64,000 bases of DNA from positions 186,001 through 250,000 of the forward strand of contig NZ_ANAH02000017.1 in the NCBI RefSeq assembly GCF_000335475.2, in the 5' to 3' direction. Position numbers and translations under genes: made by a program. Shown piece by piece: positions 6,910 through 15,255 of the stretch. Each line of letters opens with the position of its first letter. Within the stretch, counting starts at the first letter, position 1. Source of the DNA: Cystobacter fuscus DSM 2262 (GTDB taxonomy: Bacteria; Myxococcota; Myxococcia; Myxococcales; Myxococcaceae). The notes under the pieces were generated by a model. It searched no databases. It was given only the letters and a program-made list of their open reading frames with translations, and had not been told where the DNA came from.

Positions 6910-8469
6910 ATGAAGCGCAAATTCCGGCAGGGGCTCCTTCCCAGGAGCAGCGAGATTCTCGGCGCGCTGGCGCGCCTCTGTGACTGGCAACCCACGCGCA
7001 GCGCCCAGGACCGCACCTGGCGCAAGTTCTGTCAGGGCGAGCACATCAAGGGCAGCACCCGCCGCGCCATCGTGGAGGAGATGGTGGAGAGCTTCGTCCG
7101 CAAGATAGACGCGAGCCTCCACGCAGAGGGTGACACCCGCACGCTGGCGCAGGAGTCCGAGGCCCTCCTCGGCCTCCTGCTGAATCTCGCGGTCTGGTGG
7201 GACAATCTCTGCCGGCGGCTCCAACACGCGCTGCCGGCCGAGCCCACCGCGTTCACGACCACGGTCGCGCTGCGGCTGGTTGTCGTGGAGCTGGCCATGC
7301 GCATCTCCGGAATGCTCCGGCTGAACCACACCACGATGTGCTATCCCCCTGACCTGGTCGATCGCCAGCAGGTGGAAGCTCACCGCCTGCTCCTGTCGCA
7401 CGCGCTGCGTGAGGCGCTCAAGTCGGCGGGCATCACCCGCATGGCGCTCGCCGAAGCGTTGGACGTGACCAAGGAGGCGGTGGACCAGTGGCTGAAGGAC
7501 GCGGCAATCATCCCAGAGCACCGGGTGGATGACATCGCCCGGGTGATCGCCCAGAAGAAGGGCATGGACCTCTCCGAGGTGAGTGACGACCTGCGCAAGG
7601 CGCGGCAGTTGTCCCTCGTGGTGAAACCGCTGGCGGACGTGGTCGGCAAGGACGAGCTGGGGCGACTCTTCATGTCCCTGCTGAAGCTGATAACGGTGGC
7701 GCAGGGGTCCTTGCTGGAGCGGACGGAGAGCCTCGCTGAGGAGGTGCGCGAGGACCTGCTGTACCAGTTGTTCACCGCCGGAGGGGAGTCCCCGCTGGGG
7801 CCGACGCTGCGCGGAGCCATGCTGGAGAAGATCCCTGACGAGAGCTGGAAGCACGTCATCGCCACGCCCATGGGGAAGTGGGTGGAGCTTCTGAGAGATG
7901 TTGCCGCGGTGGAGACCGTCTCGGCCCGAATCGAGCACTTCTTCAAGGGGCAGGGTTTCTCCGAATTTGCCGTGGCGAAGGAACTGCTCCATCAGTGGGT
8001 TCTCCTCCCCCGGGATAGCCCCTCGCACCCCTGGGCGCCGCTGTTCGCTTTACCTCCCGAGGAGAGCGCCCAGGCCTATGTCGCGTGTCTCCAGCACGCC
8101 TTCCACACCCTGGCCGGGAAGGAGTTGACGCCGGAGGCCCTTGTAACCGTGGGCGTGCTCGCCCAGGTCTTCACCTTCGTGGGGAAGACCGTGAAGGAGG
8201 GGCTCAAGGCCGAAGTCGAAGCCTACCAGTGGCAATGCCAGGGCCTCTTCATCCAGGGGTGCCTGATTCAGGGGTGCAGGCCTCTCAAGGAGGGGGCAAA
8301 GCCCGAAACCAATCTCTGGTTCGGTCGCGTGCTCGAGGCCCTCAGGTCGCTCCCACCCGTCCCCCAGGAAGTCCCATCCGTCCCTCAAGACGTGCTGATG
8401 TTTCTTGGGAGGATGAAGCGCATGCAGGAGGACGTGGACTCGCGGAGGACATCGACCCTGGGGCCCTAG
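6910..8469 (+). CDS. Large hypothetical protein with Xre-like helix-turn-helix (519 aa)
   Basis: I do not recognise the whole protein. Around residues 175-205 the stretch MALAEALDVTKEAVDQWLKD reads as an Xre/Cro-type helix-turn-helix followed by HRVDDIARVIAQKKG. The rest is helical and soluble with no signal peptide or membrane span; an N-terminal segment (SEILGALARLCDWQPTRS) and the ~300 residues after the HTH show no known catalytic motif. AAGGAGG at 6901 lies 3-4 bases before the ATG at 6910. An earlier in-frame ATG at 6781 overlaps the HicA-like gene but lacks a ribosome site. It stands between a HicA-like toxin and a Septu-type pair, so a role as antitoxin/regulator or defence sensor is reasonable inference. 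Confidence 0.7.
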   Translation: MKRKFRQGLLPRSSEILGALARLCDWQPTRSAQDRTWRKFCQGEHIKGSTRRAIVEEMVESFVRKIDASLHAEGDTRTLAQESEALLGLLLNLAVWWDNLCRRLQHALPAEPTAFTTTVALRLVVVELAMRISGMLRLNHTTMCYPPDLVDRQQVEAHRLLLSHALREALKSAGITRMALAEALDVTKEAVDQWLKDAAIIPEHRVDDIARVIAQKKGMDLSEVSDDLRKARQLSLVVKPLADVVGKDELGRLFMSLLKLITVAQGSLLERTESLAEEVREDLLYQLFTAGGESPLGPTLRGAMLEKIPDESWKHVIATPMGKWVELLRDVAAVETVSARIEHFFKGQGFSEFAVAKELLHQWVLLPRDSPSHPWAPLFALPPEESAQAYVACLQHAFHTLAGKELTPEALVTVGVLAQVFTFVGKTVKEGLKAEVEAYQWQCQGLFIQGCLIQGCRPLKEGAKPETNLWFGRVLEALRSLPPVPQEVPSVPQDVLMFLGRMKRMQEDVDSRRTSTLGP

Positions 8470-8599
8470 TCGTTCGCCGTGCCGCGCCCTCCCCGTCACG
8501 ACACGTTGCGCGGAGGGCCGCATCTCCAGGCGACTCCGTCAGCCCGTATTCCTCCACCAGCTTCTTGCGGCAGGCATCCCCACGTGTGACCTTCCACCC

Positions 8600-10057
8600 A
8601 TGTACATCCGCCACCTCAAGGTCGAGCACCTGAAGCGGCTCAGGAGCTTCGAGCTCGACTTCACGCACCGTGACCAGCCGCGCATGTGGACGGTGCTGAT
8701 CGGAGAGAACGGAACGGCGAAGACGACGCTCCTCCAGGCCATCGCCCTGGCGGCGGCAGGATACAAGGAGGTGAGCGGGCTTGCGGGTTCAACCGTCAAG
8801 CACATGTCCGACCGGCGCGACGAGAGTCGCATGTCCATCGACGCGACGTTCTCGTTTGGCCCCATGTCGCTTGGGGGTGGCAAGGCGATCCACCCGCATC
8901 TGCCACCCACGAGCGGACACAAGCCGCGGGAGCCGCTCCTCCGCTCCCGGGTCAGTCTCGAGGCCGGCTCGACCTCGCTCGATGCCTCTTCCTTCTACGG
9001 CAGCAAGCCCTTGAAGCAGAAGGAGCAGCATCCCGACCCGCTCGCGGAGGCCCGCGCCATGAATACGCCTCTCTGGTTCGTCGCGGGCTACGGCATCTCG
9101 CGCGCGCTCCCCAATGCGCTTGAGATCCCCACCCTGGCGCGTCCTTCCATCGAGCGACTGGAGCCCTTGTTCCGGCAGATACAGCTCGTGTCGACCGGCT
9201 TCGCGAACCACTTCTTGCAGAAGGACCAGAAAGAGGGCCGCAGGCTCGGAGAGACATCACGCCAATTCAGTCGCATGCTGAATCAGGCGGTCCAGCTCGG
9301 AGGTGCAGATCTGTTCCCCAGCCTCGCGCGTCTCGAACTGCGGGGGAAGGGAGGCGCCCGGTCGAGCACCTCGCTCATCGAGAGCGACCGCTTCTACCAG
9401 GTGATGGCCAGGGGCCAGGCTCCGGTCGCGGTCGCGGGGGTAGCGCTCTCCCATGGCTACCAGTCGACCTTCGCGTGGATCGCCGACCTCATCGGCCATG
9501 TGCTGCTCGAATCGAAGACCGAACTCGACACGACCGACATGGAAGGTCTCGTCCTGATCGACGAGATTGACCTCTACCTGCACCCGACCTGGCAGGCCAG
9601 CTTCATCCCCGCTCTGCGCCGCGTGTTTCCCAACATGCAGTTCGTCGCGACCACACACTCGCCCGTCGTGCTCTCGTCGCTGGCTCCACACGAGGTCGTC
9701 CGGCTCGTCGTCGACGAGGAGACCGGCGACATCGTCCAGGGTGGCTGGTCGCGTGAAGATGGGCGGTTCCACCCCGGCATCCAGGACACCGAGCTCCAGC
9801 CCGATCCACGCATCATGACGGGTGGAGAGCTGTACAGGACCTGGTTCGGGCTCGAGGGCACCACGCCCAATCCGATCGGGGAAAAACTGCGGCGTCTCCA
9901 GATCCTCTCGGCACATCCAGCCCCGTCGGCGGAGCAACAGAGGGAGTTGAAGCGATTGCGTGACGATGTTCGCAAGGAGTTCACCCAGCGCCTCGGAGCA
10001 GCCGAGGGAAAGAAAGCCTTCGAAGAGCTCAAGACGAATTGGGGGACCACTCGATGA
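8600..10057 (+). CDS. ptuA: PtuA-like AAA ATPase of a Septu-type defence system
   Basis: 485-residue SMC/OLD-like AAA_21 ATPase. The N-terminus is typical (IRHLKVEHLKRLRSFELDF). Walker A at residues 35-42 is GENGTAKT, with alanine in place of the usual second glycine. The second half has Walker B LVLIDEIDLYLHPTWQ near residue 320 and the H-switch FVATTHSPVVLSSL. A cohesin-like ABC signature is not obvious. The stop overlaps the ATG of the HNH gene (ATGA at 10054), so the two are translationally coupled, as in known ptuA-ptuB pairs. In Septu systems the ATPase oligomer recruits the nuclease and abortive degradation follows phage sensing; that role is carried over from the family. No strong SD precedes ATG 8600. 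Confidence 0.85.
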   Translation: MYIRHLKVEHLKRLRSFELDFTHRDQPRMWTVLIGENGTAKTTLLQAIALAAAGYKEVSGLAGSTVKHMSDRRDESRMSIDATFSFGPMSLGGGKAIHPHLPPTSGHKPREPLLRSRVSLEAGSTSLDASSFYGSKPLKQKEQHPDPLAEARAMNTPLWFVAGYGISRALPNALEIPTLARPSIERLEPLFRQIQLVSTGFANHFLQKDQKEGRRLGETSRQFSRMLNQAVQLGGADLFPSLARLELRGKGGARSSTSLIESDRFYQVMARGQAPVAVAGVALSHGYQSTFAWIADLIGHVLLESKTELDTTDMEGLVLIDEIDLYLHPTWQASFIPALRRVFPNMQFVATTHSPVVLSSLAPHEVVRLVVDEETGDIVQGGWSREDGRFHPGIQDTELQPDPRIMTGGELYRTWFGLEGTTPNPIGEKLRRLQILSAHPAPSAEQQRELKRLRDDVRKEFTQRLGAAEGKKAFEELKTNWGTTR

Positions 10058-10935
10058 TCCGCATCGACCGGGGCGCGGAACCCAGGGGCCTCAAGATCGC
10101 GGCGCCGAAGCGGCTGAGAGCCGCCGCGAAGGTCTTCAACCGGCGCGGCGCTCTGTCGAAGGCCCTCACGAAGAAGTTGACCGGATATGGCACGGAGAAG
10201 ACGAAGCAGGCGCTGTTCCTCGCTCAACACGAGAAGTGCGCCTGGTGCGAGCGCCACACGGATTTCAGTAGCGCGCCGGTCGAGCACTACCGTCCGAAGG
10301 ACGGCGCCTGGAGGCATCTGCCGAAAGCGACGATGAAGCACGTCGACCAGGGCCACTATTGGTGGCTCACCTGGACGTGGTCCAACCTGCTGTTCTCGTG
10401 CGCACGGTGCAACGACAGAGCCCACAAGGCGAACTACTTCCCGCTGCGTCCCACGACAGTCCCCGCGGCCGTTCCCACCGCGCCTCTGCCGCGCCCACTG
10501 CCCTCGCCCATCGTCGATGTGTCTGGCGAGCAGGCCTTGCTGCTCGATCCGGCGGGGAGCGAAGACCCGCTCGACCACATCACGTGGCGACCCGGGTTCA
10601 CACACCTCCACCGGCGTGAATGGATCTGGTCTCCCTTCGGTCTCACCGAGAAGGGCGAGGCGACGATCGAAATCCTGAAGCTCGAAGAGCTGGCCGGACG
10701 GGCACAGGGACACGTCATTGATGCCCTGCTGCCGAGTATCGAGGAGGTCGAGCAGCACCTGGGTGCCAGCCGCGTCCTGCAAGCGCGCCAGCGCTGGCAA
10801 CGCTTCCTCGAGGACAGTCTCTCTCCCCGGGCGGAGTGGACCGCCTTCACGTGGCACGCACTCGCCTACCTCGTACCAGTCGCCTACAGGCTCCAGCACG
10901 GGCTTGCCGTTCCCCCGAGGCCCGGCGCTCCCTAG
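10054..10935 (+). CDS. ptuB: PtuB-like HNH endonuclease of a Septu-type defence system
   Basis: 293 residues. The HNH core is complete: CAWCER (first zinc-binding pair, ~residue 62), then APVEHYRPK with the catalytic His, WLTWTWSNLLFSCARCND (second cysteine pair, ~116) and KANYFPL. This arrangement is that of the HNH proteins paired with PtuA or with some retrons. It presumably cleaves DNA or RNA when the ATPase partner is triggered. The start ATG overlaps the ptuA stop; a TTG 15 bases upstream in frame is possible but unnecessary. No reverse transcriptase or msr/msd-like RNA is visible nearby, so this is Septu rather than a retron. The gene ends exactly where an apparent LysR-gene fragment on the other strand begins. 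Confidence 0.87.
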   Translation: MIRIDRGAEPRGLKIAAPKRLRAAAKVFNRRGALSKALTKKLTGYGTEKTKQALFLAQHEKCAWCERHTDFSSAPVEHYRPKDGAWRHLPKATMKHVDQGHYWWLTWTWSNLLFSCARCNDRAHKANYFPLRPTTVPAAVPTAPLPRPLPSPIVDVSGEQALLLDPAGSEDPLDHITWRPGFTHLHRREWIWSPFGLTEKGEATIEILKLEELAGRAQGHVIDALLPSIEEVEQHLGASRVLQARQRWQRFLEDSLSPRAEWTAFTWHALAYLVPVAYRLQHGLAVPPRPGAP

Positions 10936-11066
10936 ACACCGATCAGGCTGAACGCCCGATCACCGCGCACGGGCACCCGCCAGTTCTCGCGCCCGCGCTC
11001 CAGCTCCCACGCGTAGAGCGCCCCCGTCCTTGGCGAGCGGACCGTGAAGCACTCCGCCCCATGCAT
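10932..11066 (-). pseudogene. Fragment resembling the effector domain of a LysR-type regulator
   Basis: On the minus strand an open stretch of about 45 codons reads HGAECFTVRSPRTG, then LYAWELERGRENWRVPVRG, then a stop at 10932-10934. The pattern 'R(S/T)G.LY.WEFERG...' is typical of the middle of a LysR substrate-binding domain. There is no start region, helix-turn-helix or C-terminal half. The fragment is cut off at 11066, precisely where repeat copy B starts, and its stop overlaps the end of ptuB. I infer a remnant truncated by the rearrangement that placed the repeat and the defence genes here. A short chance match cannot be excluded. Confidence 0.4.
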
Positions 11067-11352
11067 CTTGTTTTGGACTGACGGTTGAAGCGGAGCCGTG
11101 GCGCATGTGATGCGGTTGGCGCGGCTCACCGTTCACAACGGCCAGGCGCGCACTCCTCCTCTGAGGGACCCATTCCTCACGGGAGAGACCATGGATCAAG
11201 ACGGCAAGGGCGGCCTCGGGCTGCTCGTTCACCAGGTGCGCAGTGGCGAGCTGGACCGGGAGGGCTTTCTGCGCGCCGCCAAGGAGGCAGGCGTCACGGA
11301 GGCGCGGGCAGCGGGACTGGCCGACGACGCCCTGGCCGCCTGTGAGAACCAG
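11067..11352 (+). repeat. Promoter-plus-leader repeat, copy B
   Basis: Partner of the repeat at 5104-5390. It includes ~124 bp of non-coding sequence upstream of the GMC start, the GGGAGAG ribosome site and codons 1-54 of the GMC protein. Here the leader is continuous with the enzyme (no internal start before the FAD motif), so copy B is probably the original and copy A the duplicate. The left boundary coincides with the end of the LysR-like fragment. Confidence 0.85.
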
Positions 11353-12894
11353 CGTCGGCTGCGCGAGCAGCCCCGCGAGGCCCACGACTTCATCGTCATT
11401 GGCGCGGGCTCGGCTGGCTGTGTGCTGGCCGCCCGGCTCTCCGAGGACCCGGCGAATCAGGTGCTGGTGCTCGAGGCCGGGGGCCCCGGCACCCATCCGG
11501 ACGTGTTCATCCCGTCGCGGTGGCGGCACCTGTTCGGCACCGAGCTGGATTGGCGCTACCAGACGGTGCCCCAGCAACACGCCGCGGACCGGGTCGTCCC
11601 CTGTCCTCGGGGCAAGATGCTGGGAGGCTGCGCCAGCAACAACGCCAGTGTCTGGGCGCGGGGCCACCGTCTGGACTTCGACGGCTGGGCCGCCCAGGGC
11701 AATCCCGGCTGGGATGACGAGACGGTCCGCCGCGTCTTCAAGGACCTGGAAGACTACTCCGGTGGCGAGGACGAGTACCGGGGCGTGGGCGGCCCGCTGC
11801 GCATCTTCCGCACGGTCGATCCGCATCCGCTCGCCCGGGCCTTCATGGAAGCCGCCCAGCTGGCGGGCCTCCCGACGACGCGTGACTACAACGGCGCGCG
11901 GATGGAGGGCGCGGGCTTCTTCGACCTGAGCGTCGCCGACGGCGAGCGCTTCAGCGTGGCCCAGGCACTGCTCTTCCCGGCCATGCGCCGGCCCAACCTG
12001 ACGGTGCTCACCCACGCCGAGGTGACACGGCTGATCTTCGAGGGCCGCCGGTGTACGGGCGTGGAGTTTCGTCATGGAGGCCAGGTGCGCCGGGTGCGCG
12101 CCGTGCGCGAGGTGGTGCTGTCGGCCGGCGCCATCAACTCCCCGAAGATGCTGATGCAGTCCGGGGTGGGGCCGGCGGACGAGCTCCGCCTCCTGGGCAT
12201 CCCCGTGGTGCACGACCTGCCGGGTGTGGGCCAGGAACTGCAGGACCACATCCTGGTGGCGGGCGTCAATTACGAGAGCCGCATTCCCTTGCCACCGCCT
12301 CGGGGCAATGGCGCCGAGGCGACCCTGTGGTGGCGCTCCCAGCCGGGGCTCTCCCGCCCCGACATCCAACCCATCCTCCACCAGTTCCCCGTCGTCACCG
12401 ACGAACTGGGCCCCCTGCCCGACAACGGCTACTCCATCGTCCCCGGCCTGGTTCGTCCCGCCTCCCGGGGCCGCATGCGGCTGGCCTCCGCCAACCCCTC
12501 CGCTCCGCCCATCCTCGACATGAACTACCTGGGCCACGAGGCGGACGTCGAGGCCCTGCGGGTCGCCGTCGAGCTGTCCCGGGAGCTGGGCGCTTCGCGC
12601 GCCTTCGACCGCTTCCGCAAGCGCGAGCTCATGCCCGGACCACTCGGCCGCGCCGGGATGGTGGAGTGGATTCGCAAGGCGACCACCTGCTTCTTCCACC
12701 CCACCAGCACCTGCCGCATGGGCGTGGACGAGCGCGCGGTGGTGGACCCGCGGCTGCGTGTCCATGGCCTCGAGGGCCTGCGCGTGGCGGACGCGTCGAT
12801 CATGCCGGAGATCACCTCCGCCCCCACCAATGCCCCCACCATCATGATTGGGGAGCAGGCCTCGCGCTTCATCCTCTCGGCGCGCAACGGCTGA
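11191..12894 (+). CDS. GMC-family FAD oxidoreductase with an extra N-terminal leader
   Basis: 567-residue glucose-methanol-choline oxidoreductase. The FAD-binding signature DFIVIGAGSAGCVLAARLSE is at residues 66-85. The first GMC block is GGCASNNASVWARGHRLDFD. The C-terminal block has FFHPTSTCRMG and NAPTIMIGEQAS, giving one catalytic His and an Asn at the place of the second. Ordinary members begin a few residues before the GxGxxG, whereas this one carries ~64 extra residues (HQVRSGELDREGFLRAAKEA and following), which look helical and recur in the gene at 5227. There is no Tat or signal peptide, so it is cytoplasmic. First gene of a five-gene operon with the sugar phosphate cyclase; it probably oxidises a hydroxyl of the C7-cyclitol, by inference. 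SD is GGGAGAG, start ATG. Confidence 0.88.
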   Translation: MDQDGKGGLGLLVHQVRSGELDREGFLRAAKEAGVTEARAAGLADDALAACENQRRLREQPREAHDFIVIGAGSAGCVLAARLSEDPANQVLVLEAGGPGTHPDVFIPSRWRHLFGTELDWRYQTVPQQHAADRVVPCPRGKMLGGCASNNASVWARGHRLDFDGWAAQGNPGWDDETVRRVFKDLEDYSGGEDEYRGVGGPLRIFRTVDPHPLARAFMEAAQLAGLPTTRDYNGARMEGAGFFDLSVADGERFSVAQALLFPAMRRPNLTVLTHAEVTRLIFEGRRCTGVEFRHGGQVRRVRAVREVVLSAGAINSPKMLMQSGVGPADELRLLGIPVVHDLPGVGQELQDHILVAGVNYESRIPLPPPRGNGAEATLWWRSQPGLSRPDIQPILHQFPVVTDELGPLPDNGYSIVPGLVRPASRGRMRLASANPSAPPILDMNYLGHEADVEALRVAVELSRELGASRAFDRFRKRELMPGPLGRAGMVEWIRKATTCFFHPTSTCRMGVDERAVVDPRLRVHGLEGLRVADASIMPEITSAPTNAPTIMIGEQASRFILSARNG

Positions 12895-12957
12895 CATCAC
12901 ATCCGAGGCCCGCGCCCTCCACCAGGAAAACAAAAACACAGCAAGAGGAGTCGGAAC

Positions 12958-14142
12958 TTGAATCGAGACATGTCACGCAACTGGATCGTCAGCACGGCCC
13001 TGCCCGTCCACTATCAGGTGCGGATGGTGGATGGCCTGCTCGACCTGGACAACCGGGCGCTGCTGGAGGCGGGCGCGACCCGGCGGTCCGACACCATCCG
13101 CAGGCTCATCGTGATCGATGCCGCCGTGGACCACCTCTATGGCGTGCAACTTCGCCACTACCTCCAGCACCATGGGGTGAAGTATCAGATCCTCGCGCTG
13201 CCCATCTCCGAGACGCTCAAGACGATGGACGCCGTCTTCACCGTGGTGGAGGCCATCAACGCGTTTGGCCTCTCGCGTCGTCACGAGCCCATCATCGCCA
13301 TGGGCGGCGGGGTGCTCATGGACATCGTCGGGCTCGCCGCGAGTCTCTACCGTCGCAGCACGCCGTACGTGCGCGTGCCCACCACGCTCATCGGCCTCGT
13401 GGATGCCGGGGTAGGCGCGAAGACGGGGGTCAACCATGCCGCGCACAAGAACCGGCTCGGGACGTACTTCCCCGCGAAGGACACGCTGCTGGATCGCGGC
13501 TTCCTGCGCACGCTGGACACCCGGCACCTCGTCAACGGCCTCGCGGAGATCCTCAAGATCGCCCTGATCAAGGATCGCACCCTGTTCGAGCTGCTCGATC
13601 GTCACGGCACCACGCTCATCGACGAGCGGATGCAGGGCCATACGCCCGAGAGCGCTCAGGCCGCGGCGCAGGTCATCGAGCGGGCCATCACGGGGATGAT
13701 CGAGGAGCTGGAGTTCAACCTGTGGGAGCACAAGCTGGAGCGGGTGGTCGACTATGGCCATACGTTCAGCCCCACGGTCGAGATGCTGGCCCTGCCGGAG
13801 TTGCTGCACGGCGAGGCGGTGAACATCGACATGGCGCTGACCACGATCCTCTCCGTGCAGCGCGGGCTGATCAGCGTGGAGGAGCGCGATCGCATCTTCG
13901 CGCTCATGCGCAAGCTGGAGCTGCCGGTGTATCACCGCATCTGCGAGCCGGCGGTGCTGGAGGAAGCCCTGGCCGACACGGTCCGTCACCGCGACGGGCT
14001 CCAGCGGCTGCCGCTGGCCATGGGCATCGGCGCGGCGTGCTTCGTCAATGACGTGCGGCCGTCCGAGCTGCGCGCGGCGCTCGCCACCCTGCGGGAGCTG
14101 GATGGCGGCTCCTCGCCCCTGCTGGAGGCCGCTCATGCGTGA
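12958..14142 (+). CDS. Sugar phosphate cyclase, 2-epi-5-epi-valiolone synthase type
   Basis: 394 residues of the dehydroquinate synthase-like superfamily, which cyclise seven-carbon sugar phosphates with NAD+ and a divalent metal. Seen: MGGGVLMDIVGLAAS (NAD-binding region), VPTTLIGLVDAGVGAKTGVN, then NHAAHKNRLGTYFPA, NGLAEILKIALIKDR with the metal-ligand Glu, and DYGHTFSPTVEM and LLHGEAVNID with the metal-ligand histidines. KNRLGTYF and NGLAEILK resemble 2-epi-5-epi-valiolone synthases more than AroB, and no shikimate genes are nearby. I infer the substrate is sedoheptulose 7-phosphate. AGAGGAG lies seven bases before the TTG at 12958, so TTG is preferred; the next ATG, four codons on, is too far from the SD. 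It follows the GMC gene by 63 bp and overlaps the next gene by eight bases. Confidence 0.85.
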   Translation: MNRDMSRNWIVSTALPVHYQVRMVDGLLDLDNRALLEAGATRRSDTIRRLIVIDAAVDHLYGVQLRHYLQHHGVKYQILALPISETLKTMDAVFTVVEAINAFGLSRRHEPIIAMGGGVLMDIVGLAASLYRRSTPYVRVPTTLIGLVDAGVGAKTGVNHAAHKNRLGTYFPAKDTLLDRGFLRTLDTRHLVNGLAEILKIALIKDRTLFELLDRHGTTLIDERMQGHTPESAQAAAQVIERAITGMIEELEFNLWEHKLERVVDYGHTFSPTVEMLALPELLHGEAVNIDMALTTILSVQRGLISVEERDRIFALMRKLELPVYHRICEPAVLEEALADTVRHRDGLQRLPLAMGIGAACFVNDVRPSELRAALATLRELDGGSSPLLEAAHA

Positions 14143-14875
14143 GGGACTGATCATCGGAGATCTGCAGGAGCCCTCCGTGGTGTACGGCGTGCACGGCACC
14201 ACGGGGCTCTCCCAGTGGAAGTGTCTGGCGCGACGGGCCGGGTTGTTCGGCTCGTGGGAGGCGGTGGAGTGGGCGTGGATCCCCCCGGGTGGAATCAGCG
14301 GGGAGCACGTGCACACGCGCACCGAGGAGGTCTACTTCATCCTCTCGGGCCGCGGAGAGATGACGCTCGACGGCAAGCCGTACCCGGTGGGCCCGGGCCA
14401 CCTCATCCTGACGGGCCTCGGGACGAAGCATGGCCTGCGCAACGTCGGCGACGAGGGCCTGGGCTGGCTCGTGATCGAGCTGCTGAGCCCGGCCACCGCG
14501 GAGGTGTTTCGCGGCTCGGCCCACACGAATCCAACCCCTTCTGGAGGAAGCGACGTGACGAACGCCGTGGTGCTCAACCTGAGACAGACCCCTGAAATCG
14601 ATCCACGTCCCGTCTTCACCGGACCGCTGCGCTGCATCCGTCTGGTGCGGTTGGAGCCCGGACAGCGGGCGGAACTGTCCGCGGAGGGCGTGGAGCACAC
14701 CCTGTTCACGCTGCGTGGCTCCGGGGAGAGCTCCTCGGGAGGGGCGAGCGTCCCCTTGAAGTATGGCGTCTCCATCACGCTGCCCCTGGGGACCGGGATG
14801 ACCGTCACCGCCGGCACGGACGGGCTGGAGTACTTCCAGGCGATCCTCGATGTGCCGGGAGGTGGAGCGCGATGA
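14135..14875 (+). CDS. Double-cupin protein (246 aa)
   Basis: Two beta-barrel cupin modules. The first has a clear metal site: GEHVHTRTEEVYFILSGRGE (two His and a Glu) and a later His in GLGTKHGLRN. The second (about residues 140-245, starting near LRCIRLVRLEPGQRAELS) keeps only an EHTLFTLRGSG segment and seems to lack most metal ligands. The opening WKCLARRAGLFGSWEAVEW closely resembles WRCLARRGMLHSECEALDY in the next gene, so the two proteins are related. The start overlaps the cyclase stop by eight bases and the stop overlaps the next start (ATGA), showing coupling. It could be an isomerase, dioxygenase or binding protein for the cyclitol; the sequence does not decide. Confidence 0.8.
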   Translation: MREGLIIGDLQEPSVVYGVHGTTGLSQWKCLARRAGLFGSWEAVEWAWIPPGGISGEHVHTRTEEVYFILSGRGEMTLDGKPYPVGPGHLILTGLGTKHGLRNVGDEGLGWLVIELLSPATAEVFRGSAHTNPTPSGGSDVTNAVVLNLRQTPEIDPRPVFTGPLRCIRLVRLEPGQRAELSAEGVEHTLFTLRGSGESSSGGASVPLKYGVSITLPLGTGMTVTAGTDGLEYFQAILDVPGGGAR

Positions 14876-15255
14876 TCCTCTCCACCATCGACAAGACCTC
14901 GCACACACGCGAGCGGGGCGAGGAGATCCATTGGCGCTGTCTGGCCCGGCGCGGGATGTTGCATTCGGAGTGCGAGGCCTTGGACTACGTGCGGCTGGCT
15001 CCGGGCACCGAGTTCGCGCTCCGAGGCCGTGAGGGCACCGAGAGCGCCTGGTTCGTCATCGCCGGAGTGGGGCGGCTCCTGGCGCCGGGCTCCGAACTCT
15101 CGGGTCAACCCCTCGTGACGGGAGACCTGGTGCTCGTGCCCGCCGGGGCGGAAGCCCGCATCACCAGCGGGAGCGACGGACTGGAGCTGCTCTGGCTCGC
15201 CGTGATGCCCCACGCCATCACCCAATCCCTCCCCCTGCGTAAACCCGTGGCATGA
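14872..15255 (+). CDS. Small cupin protein (127 aa)
   Basis: Single cupin barrel: YVRLAPGTEFALRGREGTES, WFVIAGVGRLLAPG and GDLVLVPAGAEARIT give the usual strand order and the PAG turn. The histidines of the metal site are missing (FALRGREGTES where HxHxxxE would be), so it may not bind metal and could be a subunit or an altered binding protein. The N-terminal WRCLARRGMLHSE matches the start of the double-cupin gene upstream, suggesting duplication inside the operon. ATGA overlaps on both sides couple it to its neighbours. Part of the C7-cyclitol candidate operon. Confidence 0.78.
   Translation: MILSTIDKTSHTRERGEEIHWRCLARRGMLHSECEALDYVRLAPGTEFALRGREGTESAWFVIAGVGRLLAPGSELSGQPLVTGDLVLVPAGAEARITSGSDGLELLWLAVMPHAITQSLPLRKPVA

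Noticed and set aside
8470-8599. Coding remnant on the minus strand before ptuA
   Set aside because: The frame reads plausible protein (ACRKKLVEEYGLTESPG) but is too short and matches no family I can name.
8600-10935. Retron with HNH effector
   Set aside because: The HNH protein type also occurs with retrons, but no reverse transcriptase gene is present in the flanking DNA, so a Septu pair is the better reading.
12051-14051. 666-codon plus-strand frame overlapping the GMC and cyclase genes
   Set aside because: It is a shifted frame across two well-supported genes; composition is Arg/Gly/Pro/His-rich without motifs.
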